Shown: positions 1 through 13,029, numbered from the stretch's first letter. The stretch is 64,000 nucleotides of DNA from Ulota crispa (GCA_963920765.1 OY987246.1:2606501-2670500), one strand, 5' to 3'. Translations and numbers: made by a program. The notes: a model not told the origin generated them from the letters alone.

Positions 1-149
1 TGTAATCACTTTATTTAGAACTATTGAATAGTTCACCATGTTCACAAGCTACATATATAATATACTAGCAAATAATGTAAAGCTTTAGAACTTCAAACTA
101 CAAGTAAAGTAGGTGATGTTGAAAGCATTTGTAATTATGTTTTGATTGT

Positions 150-2448
150 CCTTGCCACTATTTTCTCATGGATGTTTTACGTCACTATCCTTATTATGGA
201 TGTCCTCGTCATTATCCTTGTCATGAATGTCCTTTGGTTTTGACCTTGTCATGGAAATATTTGTTGTTGTATTTCTCATGGATGTTTTTGCCACTATTTT
301 TCACATAGATGTCCTTGCCGTTGACTTTGTTATGGATATCTTTTGGCACTATTCTTGTCATAGATGTCCTTGCAATTTATTTTTTTCATGGATGTTCTTG
401 CCATTGTTGTTGTCATGTATGTCCTTTGTCACTATTCTTGTCATGGATAACTTGCCGTTGTCTTTCTCATGGTTATCTTTGTTGTTGTCTTTGTTATGTA
501 TATCTTTTGACACTTGTCATGCATATCCAAGCTTGTTGATTTTTTTATTAATGTCCTTGTCATTGAGTTTGTCACATATGTCTTTGTGATTGTTCTTATC
601 ATGGATGTCCTTGTTATTGTTTTTCTCATGGATGACCTTGCCTTTTAACGTTTTTATGAATGTGCATGTTGTTGTTTTTATCAAGTATTTCCTCAATCAT
701 TACTCGTTTTCAAAAGTCTTTGATGTTGTCTTTTCCATGGATGTCCTTGCCATTGTCTTTCTCAAAAATATCTTTGCCATTGACTTTCTCACATATAGAA
801 TGGCACTATATTTTTCATGGATTTCCTTGCCATTGTTTTTCAGATGAATGTCCTTTGTCATTGTTCTTATCAGGGATGTTCTTGTTGTTGTTTTGATCAT
901 AAATGTCCTTGTCGTTGACTTTTTTGTATATGTCCTTTGGCATTGTTCTTGTCATAGATATCATTGTGGTTGTTTTTCTCATGGATGTCCTTCCTATTGT
1001 TGTTTTCATGGATGTTCCTACGGTTGACTTTGTCTTATATGTTCTCAATCATTGATCTTGTTATGGATATCTTTGTAGTTGTTTTTCTCATCCATGTCTT
1101 TGGCATTGATTTTGTCATGTATGTCCTTGTTATCTTTCTCACAAATGTCCTGGCCATTGACATTGTCATGTATGTCCTGGCCATTGACATTGTCATGTAT
1201 GTCCATCACTATTCTTATCATGGATGTCCTTATAGTTGTCTTTTTCATCAATGTTTTTGTAGTTGACTTTGTCATGTTTGTTTTTTAGTCACTATTCTTA
1301 TTAAGGATGTCTATGTTGTTGTCTTTTTAATGGATTTTGTTGCTATTGGGTTGTTATATTAACCCTTAGTCATTATTCTTTTTTATAGATGTCTTTGTCA
1401 TTATACTTCTCATGAATTTCTTCTATCACTAACATTTTTATGAATGTTCTTGGCACTTTTGTTTTTTGAATGTCCTCAGTGATTATAACAATCATAGACA
1501 TCATTGCCACTATTCTTCTTATAGATGTTTTTATCGTTGTTACAAATGTCCTTGCTGTTTTTTGTGTCATGGATCTCTTTGTCACTGTTCTTGTCATGGA
1601 TGTTCTTGCCGTTATCCTTCTCATGTATGTCCTTGCCACTACCCTTCTCATCAATGTCCTTGTTGTTTGTGTCATGAATGACCTTGTCGTTGTCTTTGTC
1701 ATGGATGTCCTTTCTATTATCCTTCTCATAAAATTTCTTGACACCATCCTTGGCATGATTACTCATGCCACTATCCTTTTCATGGATGTTGTTGTCATTG
1801 CTCGTCATAAAAATCATTGTCACTATCAATGCTTTCCTACCACAAATATTGCCATTATTCTTGGTAACATCACTGATGTTGCCAATATCTTTGCCAACCT
1901 CTTTGTGATGTACAGCGCTAGTATCTTTGTCATCTATTGTCCTTGTTACGTATAATCATTACTGTTGTTCTTGTCATTCACTATCTTTGTCATTAGATAC
2001 CTTTGCTATGTCATTGCCATTGGCATCCATTGTCTTTACCATGAACGGTGTCATTATATTTGCTATTGTCTTTGTTATGGGTGTCATAGATGGCTTCTAG
2101 GTCCTTATTGTGGTAGCATTATCCTCTAGCATTGTTATTGTAATGGTTGAATTTAAGGTTTGGAACCTTTATAGTGTTGCCTTTGTCATGATTAGAACTA
2201 AAATCTTAAATCTAAGTGATCTTGTCCTCATTATTTATAATAGTTTCTTGCCCTTTTTTATACAAATTTTTGGCAATGTCCTTATCATGACTAACTCTAA
2301 GATTTTGAACATTAATGGCAATGTTCTTGTTATGGTATTATTGTCCTTTGATATTGTCTTTGTCATGTTTAGATTTAAGATCTAGAACTCAAGAATTTAG
2401 AACTATAACCTTTATAACATTGTCCTTGTCATGTCTAGCTCCAAAACT
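150..2448. repeat. Degenerate 27-30 bp minisatellite
   Basis: A long run of imperfect copies of a T-rich unit whose core reads like CATGGATGTCCTTGCCATTG. The core recurs every 27 or 30 bases. Because the unit length is a multiple of three and stops are rare, several frames stay open on both strands and give hydrophobic pseudo-proteins with repeating MDVLA-like blocks. I read it as satellite DNA, not a gene: no start or splice context stands out and no frame is favoured. Copies are less regular after about 1960. The array resumes at 3213 beyond an inserted element. Confidence 0.8.
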
Positions 2449-2452
2449 TTAA

Positions 2453-3208
2453 CCCCTGAGCGCCCGGAATTCAAACGGGAGAAGTGGCCCAGTCGTGGGG
2501 TGCTTCCGCTTGAGGATCCATAGCAAATTGGAAACTGAGATCCAGTGGCGCTCACCGTACTGAACTGTGAAGGGCTCTGACGTGCAAGGTTGGAGAAATT
2601 TTTGACTGCTTTCACTGTAAAATCTCAGAGATTTTAGTGGTCAAACCTCTATTGAATACTTTGGGAAGCTGCAAAACTTGGGGATTAGGCTTCTTTTGGG
2701 GTCTGCTGTGGTTGGAGAAAGCGGTTTCAGAGGCTGATTTTTTGAGAGGGGTTTTGACACATTGGAATAAGTTTCTCCACCAAATTTCAGCTACGGGCAC
2801 CACCCACATGGCCTAGAACAAAACATCAATGTGCGGAAGGGAAGGGATGCTGCAACAAGCAAATTGGGAGTTTGGTGCAGAAGGGGCTGACACTGTGTGC
2901 AAATCTGGCTTGGCATCTAGTGCCAAAGCTGCCACCTCGGCCATTGCACGCCTAGCCATTGGCCCTCCCCAGTCTCATTGGTTAACAATGGACAACAAAT
3001 TCAAAGGAAACAAAGACCTACCTCCCCTTGAATTGTCCAAATCGACATACGTCAGCCTCCCCATCCAATAAACATACTTGAGTCTGCTTAGTACCCCACC
3101 CCTACATAATTGTACCCAATTATATTGCCAATACAATCCCATCTGCAGCCTCCAGAATCCATTTTCCAATTACCAGCGACAACAATATGTTGTTTGGGCG
3201 CTCAAGGG
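2453..3208. mobile_element. TTAA-flanked inverted-repeat element (756 bp)
   Basis: TTAA lies at 2449-2452 and 3209-3212. The ends are inverted: CCCCTGAGCGCCC on the left, GGGCGCTCAAGGG on the right (one mismatch in 13). It interrupts the minisatellite, whose sequence carries on at 3213. TTAA target duplication with CCC...GGG ends is the signature of the piggyBac superfamily. No transposase is encoded, so it would be non-autonomous. Short ORFs inside look like chance. The class assignment is an inference from ends and target site only. Confidence 0.65.
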
Positions 3209-3212
3209 TTAA

Positions 3213-3350
3213 CTCTGATGGCACTTTCCTTGTTATGGCCATCGTATCCTTAGACATTATCTTGGTCATGATTAGATTTATGATATGGAACTTTCACTTT
3301 TAAAGCATTGTTCTTTGACATTATCCTTCTTGTGTTTAGATCTAGTCATA
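3213..3350. repeat. Continuation of the 27-30 bp minisatellite
   Basis: After the TTAA element, motifs such as CCTTGTTATGGCCATCGTATCC and GACATTATCCTTC continue the T-rich pattern of the array to the left. This shows that the element at 2453-3208 was inserted into the array. Confidence 0.5.
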
Positions 3351-4371
3351 CTAAGTCCAATTTAAACTTTTATTTACTAGAGAAACTAAAGGTGGGCAAG
3401 ATAAAATTAGGCAATTGTAAAGTGTAACTATAACACTTTGAGTTAATTCTTTCTACATGTTGTAAGATCAAAATCATTTTGGTTTTACAAGCAACAACAT
3501 CTTTGTATTGTTTTTATCCATTTATAAAATCATTTCGATTACACAACTAGTAGCTCTTATGTTTTCATTATATTTAAAAGATTAGTATTCTAAATTGAAT
3601 TATAAATTATATATAAGATAAGTCAATACATTTGAAACAATAGCTTGCAAAAGTTTGAAAGTATACATATAGTCATAAATGAATAATTTGATTTTTTTTA
3701 AACTTGAATCATTGACCTTTTAATAACACAACAAAAAGAATATTAATGCCAAATTTGTTAAACAAATTGTTTGTTGAGCTATAACAGCCAAAGTAGTCCC
3801 AATGTTTAAAAAAATGAACTTGAGTTTGTGAAGAACATTTGAGCAAAAGTCTATAGTTGTGCTTGGCTATGTTGTTTGGTTTCAGTGAACTTTTACTAAT
3901 ATTTAACAAGAGGTTGTAACCATTCTTAGAGATGCAAATACCTTTATATTTGGTAGAATTAAAAAATTCCATCTACATTGTATGCCAATGCACCCAATAA
4001 TTTTCAATTGTATTTTAGGAGCACTCATAACCAATTGCACCACTTCTTGCCCAAGGGAGTGTCTATAGGAAATCTTCAATTTATTCTTGACTTGATGCCT
4101 ATCTTTTCAATATGGCAACTTGTCATAGGCTCTAAGACTATTCGCAACACTAATCATGACACAAAGAGTATTCTTACAATTTAGCTTCCACCTAAAATAA
4201 TTGGAAATAGATATAGAGGAAATTACAATTCTTTGTTGCAGCTAACTTCAGTTAGCAACTTCTCCAAAAAAAAAGACCCCTTAAAACAATGAAGTATGTG
4301 CCTTCAACAAGGTTTGAAAATTTCCTAAAGTTTATTAATCACCAAAATTTGGTGCGTTGAGCATTTAGGGG
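3351..4371. other. AT-rich intergenic, no gene seen
   Basis: Only short random ORFs. At 4360-4371 the sequence GCATTTAGGGG followed by TTAA looks like the right end of another TTAA element, but I could not find its left end. Confidence 0.5.
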
Positions 4372-4375
4372 TTAA

Positions 4376-5132
4376 CCCTTGAACACCCCAAAGGACCAAA
4401 AGTGTCCTTGCATGATTTCAAAGGCTTGTTTGAGGTACCAGATCTAATTTTTTGATCTTGCTATAAACTACAATTACAAAGGCATTCAAGTTGTTCATGT
4501 CAATGGACTAATGGCGAGACAAGCCAAATGTTGTACAAGTGCCTCAAGAGATTTGACCTGGTGAAACACCATACGGAGCGTGGTGGCATACAACATTTTA
4601 CAAAGTTGCAACCAATCAATATCCCTTGCAAGCTTCCTTGTGTGTGCTTTGTGATAGCGGGAAAGTTGTTGGCAAGGGTTCAAGCATGTTCTAGACCCTT
4701 ATTATGGCAACTGCCACCAATCGTGCCAATCATACTTTTCCATGCAATAGCAATTTGAAGCCCTAAAACTTAACATAAAAAGAAGTACAATCTCCAAAAA
4801 TTTACAAGTGTGTGCATTTACATCTAATCTTGTTGCTCACAAAATTTAAAATGGATCACGAGCTTATAGAATTTTGTGACAATCATCAAAAAGCAACTAC
4901 CTACCAAAAAAAGAGATTTTACCATAACATGTTGTTTACTCAAATGATATAATCTCCCATCTCCCGCAATTAATTGTTCCCAAAATTTGCAAACCATTTT
5001 CTAAGTGTTCCACAATTTTCAATGGTCACTTTTAGTGAATCATCTGATTGACTAAGATACAATACATCAAAGTTGTACATCTCCCAAAACCCTGATTTTG
5101 GTGAAATTGGCCTGGCGTTTGAGACTTGGGGG
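4376..5132. mobile_element. Possible TTAA-flanked element (757 bp)
   Basis: TTAA at 4372-4375 and 5133-5136, with CCC at the left end and GGGGG at the right. The inverted repeat is very short (CCC/GGG), so this may be a chance pairing of two element ends. No coding capacity recognised. Confidence 0.25.
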
Positions 5133-5136
5133 TTAA

Positions 5137-6203
5137 TGGAGCATTGTTTGTACAAAAATATTCTAGAAACTCGCTCATACATAACCTTAAATATGTCAAC
5201 TTAATCCAAATAAGGCAGGTTGATTGATTCCATAATAATCCCAATCAATTAGCAAAGACGGTCAAGCTACAAGTCTGTGCACACAACTTTGAACTTCTAC
5301 AATGGCTTGCACATTCCGAATACTTTTCAAATGCCTGTGCGAATGTATGTGGAAAGAAGTCTGCACACTCCACACTGCTTTTGATGAACAGAAGTAAGAG
5401 ACGTTACAAGAAATGCCAAAAAGGATTTGTAGACTACTCATATCAGAAGCCATTAGATGAAAAATAAAAAAGAGAGCAACTAGGTGGACACCCCCAATTG
5501 TTACATATACACCTCATAGCCAAATCTATTAAATACAATACTTTAGCATACATCTCCATCTACAAACATTGCAAAAACAATATTTTAGCATACATCTGCA
5601 TCTACAAACATTGCAAATGTCACAATAAATTTGCCTCACTTGTGATACGGACAAGAGTATAACCAATTCCTCTCTTCATTTACTAGTTTGGCTCCTATGT
5701 AACAAATGAGGCACATTTGTTATATGTTTGCAGCGCTTATAACGCAGATGTACGTTAAAGTAATGCTACAAATTTATTTCATATTTCAGCATAATAACAA
5801 TCTTAAATTTCATAGGTTCAGCTATAGGGGGGGTGTCCGCGTAGTCACTCCCATAAAAAACAGTAAAACCTACAAAGCTATTGATATGATATTGTAGAAA
5901 GAAAAAAAAACCCATACTAAGCTTAAATATTAAAAAAATTCGCGACATCCGACTTCCAGAATTGCAAGGGAATCTCTACGGTATTTGCAGAATGAACGAC
6001 AACCCTCAAAACAAAACACTCGAATACAATTCACAATAGATAAATTCTGGACGAAAATCAAACATTTAGAATTCCTATTGGAATGATGAACAATGATTCA
6101 TAACTGATTACGATGCAAACACAGCATAGGAACCATACAACAACCAAGCTGCAAACGACCACAAATACACCAACAATAATGCACGAAAATTTACCAGGGG
6201 TTC
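5137..6203. other. Intergenic, with a 2 x 42 bp direct repeat
   Basis: No gene recognised. At about 5536-5618 a 42 bp unit containing TTTAGCATACATCT and TACAAACATTGCAAA is present twice in tandem with few differences. The last about 40 bases before 6204 resemble, in inverted form and with indels, the sequence just right of 15927, so faint palindrome homology continues outside the identical arm. Confidence 0.5.
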
Positions 6204-6797
6204 CAAGACAAGAACTAATCAAGGGTGTGGTTTTTCACAAGGGCCAAATTCTCCAACTACATACGTTCCACTAATTACAATTCCATCCCACCGGCCACCG
6301 CGCCACCGAAGCACCACTACTGCCACCCCCGGGGGCACGTCATCCACACGGCGGATCACCACGGCACCCACCACCCCCACAACTTTGCACCTCCACTCCT
6401 ACCGCCCCGCCCGCACCTCTCCCAGCATACATCCCCCAATCCATAACTCACAAGACAACCTGCTCTACCACTTCCACACGGCGTCCAAGCGTCGCAGCCT
6501 CCAGGCCTTCTCAACAATACGTCGGAATCCTGCCACCAACAGACCGCGTCAGGATGCTCCTTCCCACCCACCGCAACAAAACCAACAACCACCTCCACCA
6601 CCGTCTCATCCCGTCGCAATGACTGAGCAGCGATTGGCCGTCCATCTGTCATCCCACTACGGATACCTACCCGACAGCCCGGCAGTGACACCCCGCCAGC
6701 ACCCGCACACAGTCGCTACTCCTCCCTCCACCTCCTACCCCCCGGACACCAGGCACGCCCATCTCCGTTGCACTCTGCGTTGCGTTGATCCTCCCGT

Positions 6798-7703
6798 TTA
6801 CTTGGCCATCATCATTTTCACAAACTCCTCGTAATTGATCTGACCGTCTCCGTCCACGTCCGCCTCGCGGATCATCTCGTCCACCTCGTCGTCCGTCAGC
6901 TTCTCCCCCAGGTTCGTCATCACGTGCCGCAGTTCCGCCGCCGATATGAACCCGTTCTGATCCTTGTCGAACACGCGGAACGCCTCCTTCAGCTCCTCCT
7001 CCGAGTCCGTGTCCTTCATCTTCCGCGCCATCAGGTTCAGGAACTCCGCGAAGTCGATCGTCCCGTTCCCGTCCGCGTCCACCTCGTTGATCATGTCCTG
7101 CAGCTCCGCCTCCGTCGGATTCTGCCCCAACGACCTCATCACCGTGCCCAGCTCCTTCGTCGTGATCGAACCTGCCAATTCACCCCCACACGCGTCACAT
7201 ACACTGCACCGTCCAGGCATGATACCAAACACAGTCGCTCCACTCCTATCGTACCCCTCCTCCCGCAACTTCAAGCACATTGCGCTATTCACATGTGCTG
7301 CACCCGAACCCAGACCACAGACGCATGCATCTCCCCGCCCGAGGCCGACATCGGGGATACATGTCACCCCTCGCGGAGTCCCGTGCACGCCTCAATTGCT
7401 CCAACTCTCACTATCTCGCAATTTGGTCAAACAAGACTCTCCAAGGATAAATGTGAACATTAATGACAGCAAGAACTACACTCTTGATCATCTTCTTGCT
7501 CTCTATGGTCAGCTTCAGCATATAAATGGCGAAAAGAAACAAACAGAGAGCGAGAGTTCAAGAAATTTCAATCCTCTGTAGCGTAAAGATGAAGGAAATG
7601 TCTCGAAATCAGAAGAAAGCTTCTCACCATCGCCATCCTTATCGAACAGGCTGAACGCCTCCTTGAACTCCGCAATCTGCTCCTCCGTTAGCTGTTCCAC
7701 CAT
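6798..7703 (-). CDS. CAM: Calmodulin, copy 1 (two exons)
   Basis: Exons 7628-7703 and 6798-7171 encode 149 residues, the usual calmodulin length. Calmodulin is a cytosolic and nuclear Ca2+ sensor that activates target enzymes and kinases. Four complete EF-hand loops are visible: residues 21-32 (DKDGDGSITTKE), 57-68, 94-105 and 130-141, each with Asp at position 1 and Glu at position 12. Lys116, the usual trimethylation site, is present. The start is the ATG of MVEQLTEEQ. The 456 bp intron has GT and AG ends and splits the Gly26 codon in phase 1, the standard plant position. One frame reads on through part of the intron, but that is a shadow. Codons in exon 2 are strongly G/C-ending. An identical copy lies at 14428-15333 (+); the two are divergent, with promoters facing the 5 kb spacer. 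Confidence 0.97.
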
Positions 7704-8348
7704 CTTGCCAAACTTTCACTGCACCACAATGTCAACCACCTACATCAATCACACAGCCAATTCCACGAACATCCACTCGCAAGAACATCGTGCCACGACA
7801 CAACTTCCACATCGGCAACAACAGAACATCGGACGGACACTCTGCTAAAACACACGGACGCGCATCGTTTCCTCAAACCTACAACACATAATGCCACTGC
7901 ACGACTTCCAAGCCATTCCGAATGAACTGCCGGAGGCAACAATGGACAACAACAACACTCACAACAACGAAAAGACCGCGCGCAGGAGAGAGAACTCGGA
8001 TGCGCAAACTCACGAATCACACGAGGAGAACGCGAGCAAGGAGAAGAAACGAACACACGCTGCCTGGAATCCCAACCAGATACCAGAAAACCGGGGAGTC
8101 CCGGAACAAGGAAAACGCAACGAAACCTCTCAAGCAGGGAACCAGGAAGGGGGCGCAATACCGAAGTGGAGCGAGGAAAAAGATGCGGAGAGCGGGGACG
8201 GGAGCGGCGAGGAGCGGGGCTGCGACGCGAATGGGGAGCCGCGGGAGCAGGCGAGCGAGGCCGTTGCAGGGCGCTGGTGATGCGGGGGTGGAGACTGCGG
8301 AACTGCGGAACTGCGGACAACGCAAACGCCGAATGGGAGCAGAGCAGC

Positions 8349-8372
8349 AAACCCTACGCTGCTGCTGACGTC
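8349..8372 (-). promoter_or_regulatory. Telo-box and TGACGTC upstream of calmodulin copy 1
   Basis: AAACCCTA at 8349-8356 matches the plant telo-box, and TGACGTC at 8366-8372 matches a CRE-like bZIP site. They lie about 650 bp upstream of the ATG in a GC-rich stretch; the same pair occurs at 13759-13782. Whether they act as promoter elements is inferred from position and motif only. Confidence 0.35.
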
Positions 8373-8573
8373 TGCCACTGCCGGGGGAGGCGGGGCCCAG
8401 TTACCGCGTTAAAGTCAGATCTTGTGCGGGTGCTTCACGATGGCCGGACTGAAACCGCGTGCGATTCTTCAGCCCTGAATCGGTCGGTTGGGATGGCACG
8501 TGCGGGACGCGGTTGAGCCCCTTGCCCCCCTTCACTCCTTCGGGTCCCCAATCACCCTTGGTTATCATCAGGG

Positions 8574-8680
8574 CATTTTTTTCTGGCAAAAAACTGCCAG
8601 CCGTCACCAACATATTGGTTAATATGTGGAGGGCCATTCTCAGTTGGTCTGGCCTGGCAGTTTTTTGCTAGAAAAAAAAG
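8574..8680. mobile_element. Small hairpin element (~105 bp)
   Basis: TTTTTTTCTGGCAAAAAACT at the left pairs with AGTTTTTTGCTAGAAAAAAA at the right, and CTGCCAG pairs with CTGGCAG. The sequence between is about 50 bp. It sits just inside the left palindrome arm and is absent from the matching place in the right half, so it is probably a small MITE inserted after the duplication. Confidence 0.5.
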
Positions 8681-8760
8681 TCCTAGTTATCACTTGCTGC
8701 GTGTTGAGATACACACCCCTTCTTTTTTTCATTCTTAGTATGGATTTTTTTCCTATTCTT
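8681..8760. repeat. Diverged inner part of the palindrome
   Basis: TCCTAGTTATCAC followed by TTGAGATACACACCCCTTCT is inverted at 13080-13125 with several substitutions and small indels. Pairing continues weakly through TGGATTTTTTTCCTATTCTT. It is older inverted homology than the identical arms. Confidence 0.7.
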
Positions 8761-11432
8761 CCCTAAGTCCATGTTTTCACAAGGGTTTTTTTTTTGGCAT
8801 TGCAATGTCAGATTCCAACTTTTCAAATTTGCTACTGACCTGAGCACAACAATCCCTCTATAAATTCTCCTCTTGTGAGGCGGCATGTTGCAATTTACTG
8901 TCCATGAACAATGCAAAAAAAAAGCCCTGGTTTCCACCCTTTTGTTGCTTCCTTTTTCTTTCCTTTTCTTTCATGTCTCTCTTGTGTTTGTCTTTCTTTC
9001 AAAGATGCTAAGAGCATTTGCACCATTACACACAACACACCCAAATTACTACTGTGTGTGCTTGCTCTTCTTGGCACTCCTCTCTAGTAAGGGTTTTGTT
9101 GATCTACTAATGTGCCCAAATATAGGGATGGTCAAGGCTTGCTAAGTGGTTGGCAATAGAGGCTTGTGGTTAAAGCTCAACACTTATCTTCTATGATACG
9201 CTCTCTATTCTTGTTGAAGGACAAAGGTGAAGCATTTAGGAGTTGCATGGGGCTCTAGGTTACAGATGAGCCCTCAACAATTGCTTTTGACGGCTTGAAA
9301 TTTACTTTGGTCTTGAAATCTTTTGGCTTCCCTAAAGAAAACTCAAAATGATAAATTCTATTGATTTCATTGTTTGTTTTTTAAGTTTTTTTAGTAAAAT
9401 TTTATTAGCTTGTTTTTGCATGTTGTTTGTTGACAACATTGAATATTAGTTGTCTATATAATCAAATTAAATAAACTTTCAAATATCAAAGTCATTACTT
9501 TAGAGTGCAAATATGAGGTGGGTTGTATCATTAAAATGATGCATTCATTTGTGCAAAAGGTAGATTTATTTATATTTGGTAAAATTGTATGCAATGCATG
9601 GACCTCTACATTACACCAAGGGTTAGCTATTTTGCAAGTAATATATGATTTTTTATGTTAAATGACACCGTGAGTTTACTAAAGAACTCCTTTGTAACAA
9701 AAATGAACTTGGATTTTTTTTGGAAACATTCAAGCAATAGTATGACATACTATTACGAGCCCCTAATATACTCAAAACATTTTGTAAGACAAATTCCAAG
9801 GCCACTCCCCTCGGTTGTCCATAAAGTCTTTCCATAAAAATGAAAGTTAGATGAAACTCACATGTGGAATTGATGCTCTAGATTTCCAAAAGTATAAATG
9901 TATAATTAGAGTGCAATCAAGCGGATGCATGGTTGGTTTACCAAAATACATGTTCCATTCAATTTTCAGGAACATGTTTTGATTGCAAGGCTTATTTCTT
10001 ATATAAGAAAGAGCTTGGAAGTATTTTCAATTAGTGAATGTATTATATACTTGTTCATAAAACAAAATATGTAATCAATGTTTGTTAAAATTAATAATAT
10101 AAGAAATTATGGACTTTTCAATGCATATATTTGTACTGTCCCATTCACTGCAACCTATGAAAATGATAAACATAATGTATCAAGTTAGCTATATTGCGTA
10201 CATGGGGACTACATGTGTGATTTAGCATCTTATAAATATTTCAAAAACGGGCTATAATTTTAGGCAAGGGGTATACAATAATAGCCATGGACTTTTTAGT
10301 GCCCGGATTAAGGTTGAATGTTTAGACGGCAATATCTTAATGATTTGATTTTTTTTGTTTTTTGTTTTTTTGTTTTGCAAAAGCCTTCCTAATGGCTATA
10401 TGGGCTTGGTCTTTTTTTGTATAACACACATATTATTATAATGGAAAATAAACATTTTGTGATCCATACTTGTAAAAATCTCAAAATCTTGAACTTTTTA
10501 TGAGGTCTTATTTGCCGTTTTTGGGTCAACCAACCATGTATTCACCCAATCTACAAAAAAAATGAACCAATGAATTTGAATTACAAATGAAGGTTTTGAT
10601 CACAAGTCATATGATTGGATCTACGTTCATATTATATAATAATGTAGAAACAACAATTTGCAAGTTTTGTTGAAATTACTTATGAACTTTATTACATTGG
10701 TTTTCTCAAGGAACTTTTTATTTATATTTATTAAATTATATTATTTGATTGCAATAAATGTCAAACATAATTTTCAAGTTTTTTTCTTATCATTTTTTAA
10801 CAACCATTTTTGTGGTACCTTCCAAAAGAGCTTGTGGCACCATAGGCATGCAATGCACAATGCAGAATATATTGTGTATATTGATGGACAATGAGAAGCG
10901 AAATGCAAGAAATTATTTAAATTTGGGAGGCGCCATGCTTGGTTTAAAGCCACAAATTGTTACTTTTCATTTTGGCACCTCTTTCAAACGTTGTTTGATT
11001 TTATAATCTAACTCTAATTCCATTGGTTTGTCTTTGGAATGATAACACTACATGCTTGCATGGAATTCTCTAATTAAGTATACTTTAATTTTTCTTAGGT
11101 TAAATTTTTTTATTGCACTTTTGCACCTAACAATCTAGTTTTTTTCTTTTCACCATTTAAAGTGCAAATTTTTTTGAGACCCTTTCTATGATACATATGT
11201 AGGACCAAAGGTCTAATATAGGAAGAGAGTAATTCAATGTATGTAAATCGCACAAAACAAAACCTTATTAGTTCCAAAGAAAGTATTTTTGAAATGTAAA
11301 TGCAAATAAATATAAACATTTAACAAAAAAATGATCTAAAAATAGTCATTCAATAATAAAGTTTTTGTGATTTGACTATGAACTTCCAAATCATGAAAGG
11401 TTTGTTACAATTAACTTCATGTAGATAAATAA
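8761..11432. other. AT-rich palindrome spacer, no gene seen
   Basis: Only short random ORFs, poly-T runs and scattered repeats. No protein domain, RNA gene or obvious inverted element recognised. Confidence 0.5.
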
Positions 11433-11844
11433 AGGGAATTGATATGTGCACACTAGGGTTGATATTTGCACACCTTTTGGGAGGTAAATTATAGATTTCT
11501 ACCATCAAAAAGCTAAATTTGAGAATTTTGAATTCAGATTGGGACTTAGAGACTCATGATTTAGTCTAGGACCATAAAAAGGTTGCAAATGAATAATATT
11601 TAATGAAAAAGCAGCTAGGGGGAAAATTGTTACTTTTACTTCTGTTTGTAACTAAATATAAGCTTTTTCATTGGGTGTTGTTGAATTGCAACCTTTTTTA
11701 TGGTTCTAAACTAAATCATGGTCTCTAAGTCCAAATCTGAATTCAAAATTCTCAATTTCAGCTTTTAGATGGTAGAAATCTATAATTTACCTCGGGAGGG
11801 GGGGTGCAAATATCAACCTCCCAATGTGCACATATCAATTCCCT
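11433..11844. mobile_element. Foldback element, GGGAATTGATATRTGCACA family, copy a
   Basis: The left end AGGGAATTGATATGTGCACA pairs with the right end TGTGCACATATCAATTCCCT. Pairing continues inward over most of each half, so nearly all of the ~410 bp folds into one hairpin. AAATAA lies on both sides and may be a 6 bp target duplication. Related copies are at 31721-32263 and 38166-38262. No coding capacity. Confidence 0.7.
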
Positions 11845-13029
11845 AAATAACCCAAGGGAATTGATATAAAGTACAGACACCCATTCCCAACCGGGGTTCT
11901 ATTTCCAACCACTAGGGTGTTTTGGATCCAATCAGCCTATTTCTAAGCCTTGGAATACAATTTTTTCCCTTTTCAAGATTAAGTCAAATGAAGTCATGAC
12001 ATTTGTCTCAAAAGAAGGTAGGAAGTAGTGAGCAAGAAGTGTTTTGGCTAAGATTGGGATCAAGAAAGTCTAGTGATTGGGTATGCATTCTGAACATTTT
12101 ATGCACTTCAAAATTTGGATAAAACTCAATTTTGTATAAAAAATTCTGAATAAATTTGTGCCGCAATAGTTTGTATGAAGCCACCAAAGAAAAATTTGAG
12201 CCGCATTGTGGCTCTAATGTGTTGTCTTGTAGGAGCTTAAATGATTGGATATGGGCGGCTCTACCTTATATATCGCACTCTTTTTACTACTCTACTGCAC
12301 TTGTTGAATATGGCGTATATTTATGATAGAGATGGGGACACGAAGATCCATTCCCACGCCACACCCCTCCCACGCATTCAATACTTCATTAAATTCAAAA
12401 TTTTAAATCATATATCTCAAAATTTCTAATAATAGATTGAGAATGTGTTGGTTTTAGGTTGGGTGGATTTGTAATTATTTTAAAAGCAATTTAATCATAA
12501 TTTGATGCTTTCTTCAAATGTTTTTTTATTAACACTTTTCCATATTTGATTCAAGTCAAATTTTAGTGCATTATGTCCCTCTTTCTATCTTCAAGAAGCT
12601 CGCTTGAGTTGAGGCAATTTCAAGCTCTAAAAGGTGATCAAAAGCTAAAATTTTTGTTAAAGGAAGATGAGAAGTTGATGAATTTAGCGTATTTGATAAT
12701 GCATAATTGCAATTGACATGGGTTAAAGGTATGGAGTTGGAATAGTCTCCTCTTCAAATTTTAATGCATATTGTCCCCCGTCATAAGCTTTTAAAATATG
12801 TAATTGGTTTTGGATTTGCTGAAGAATTGATTACATGGGAAGGGTTTGAGTGAAGAATGGATCATTTTGTCCACATCTCTATTATAATAGGTGTGAATCA
12901 CAAATAAAACCTCACTAAATTGAAAATACAACTTGACAAGGAAGTTATACCTTTAGTTCTATTTTTCAATTCTAGATCTTGATCATAGTATTGATTTAAA
13001 GAACTAAATTAGACTAAGAAAAAGGAAGA
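11845..13029. other. AT-rich palindrome spacer, second half, no gene seen
   Basis: No recognisable gene, domain or RNA. ORFs are short and look random. Confidence 0.5.

Larger units (their letters stand above)
6204..8551. repeat. Left arm of calmodulin palindrome (2,348 bp)
   Basis: Reverse complement of 13580-15927. Paired coordinates sum to 22131 all along the arm, so there is no indel, and the open frames of both arms translate identically. The arm carries a calmodulin gene with its intron, about 850 bp upstream and about 590 bp downstream. At the inner edge the match breaks at 8552. Twenty-six bases of it resume in the other half at 13409-13434, which shows an insertion of about 145 bp on that side. 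Confidence 0.95.

Noticed and set aside
227..1955. Several hydrophobic ORFs of up to 161 codons
   Set aside because: They are products of the 27-30 bp minisatellite, open in several frames on both strands.
6798..7388. 196-codon version of calmodulin with a Cys-rich N-terminus
   Set aside because: The N-terminal part is intron read-through; the spliced 149-residue form matches the family exactly.
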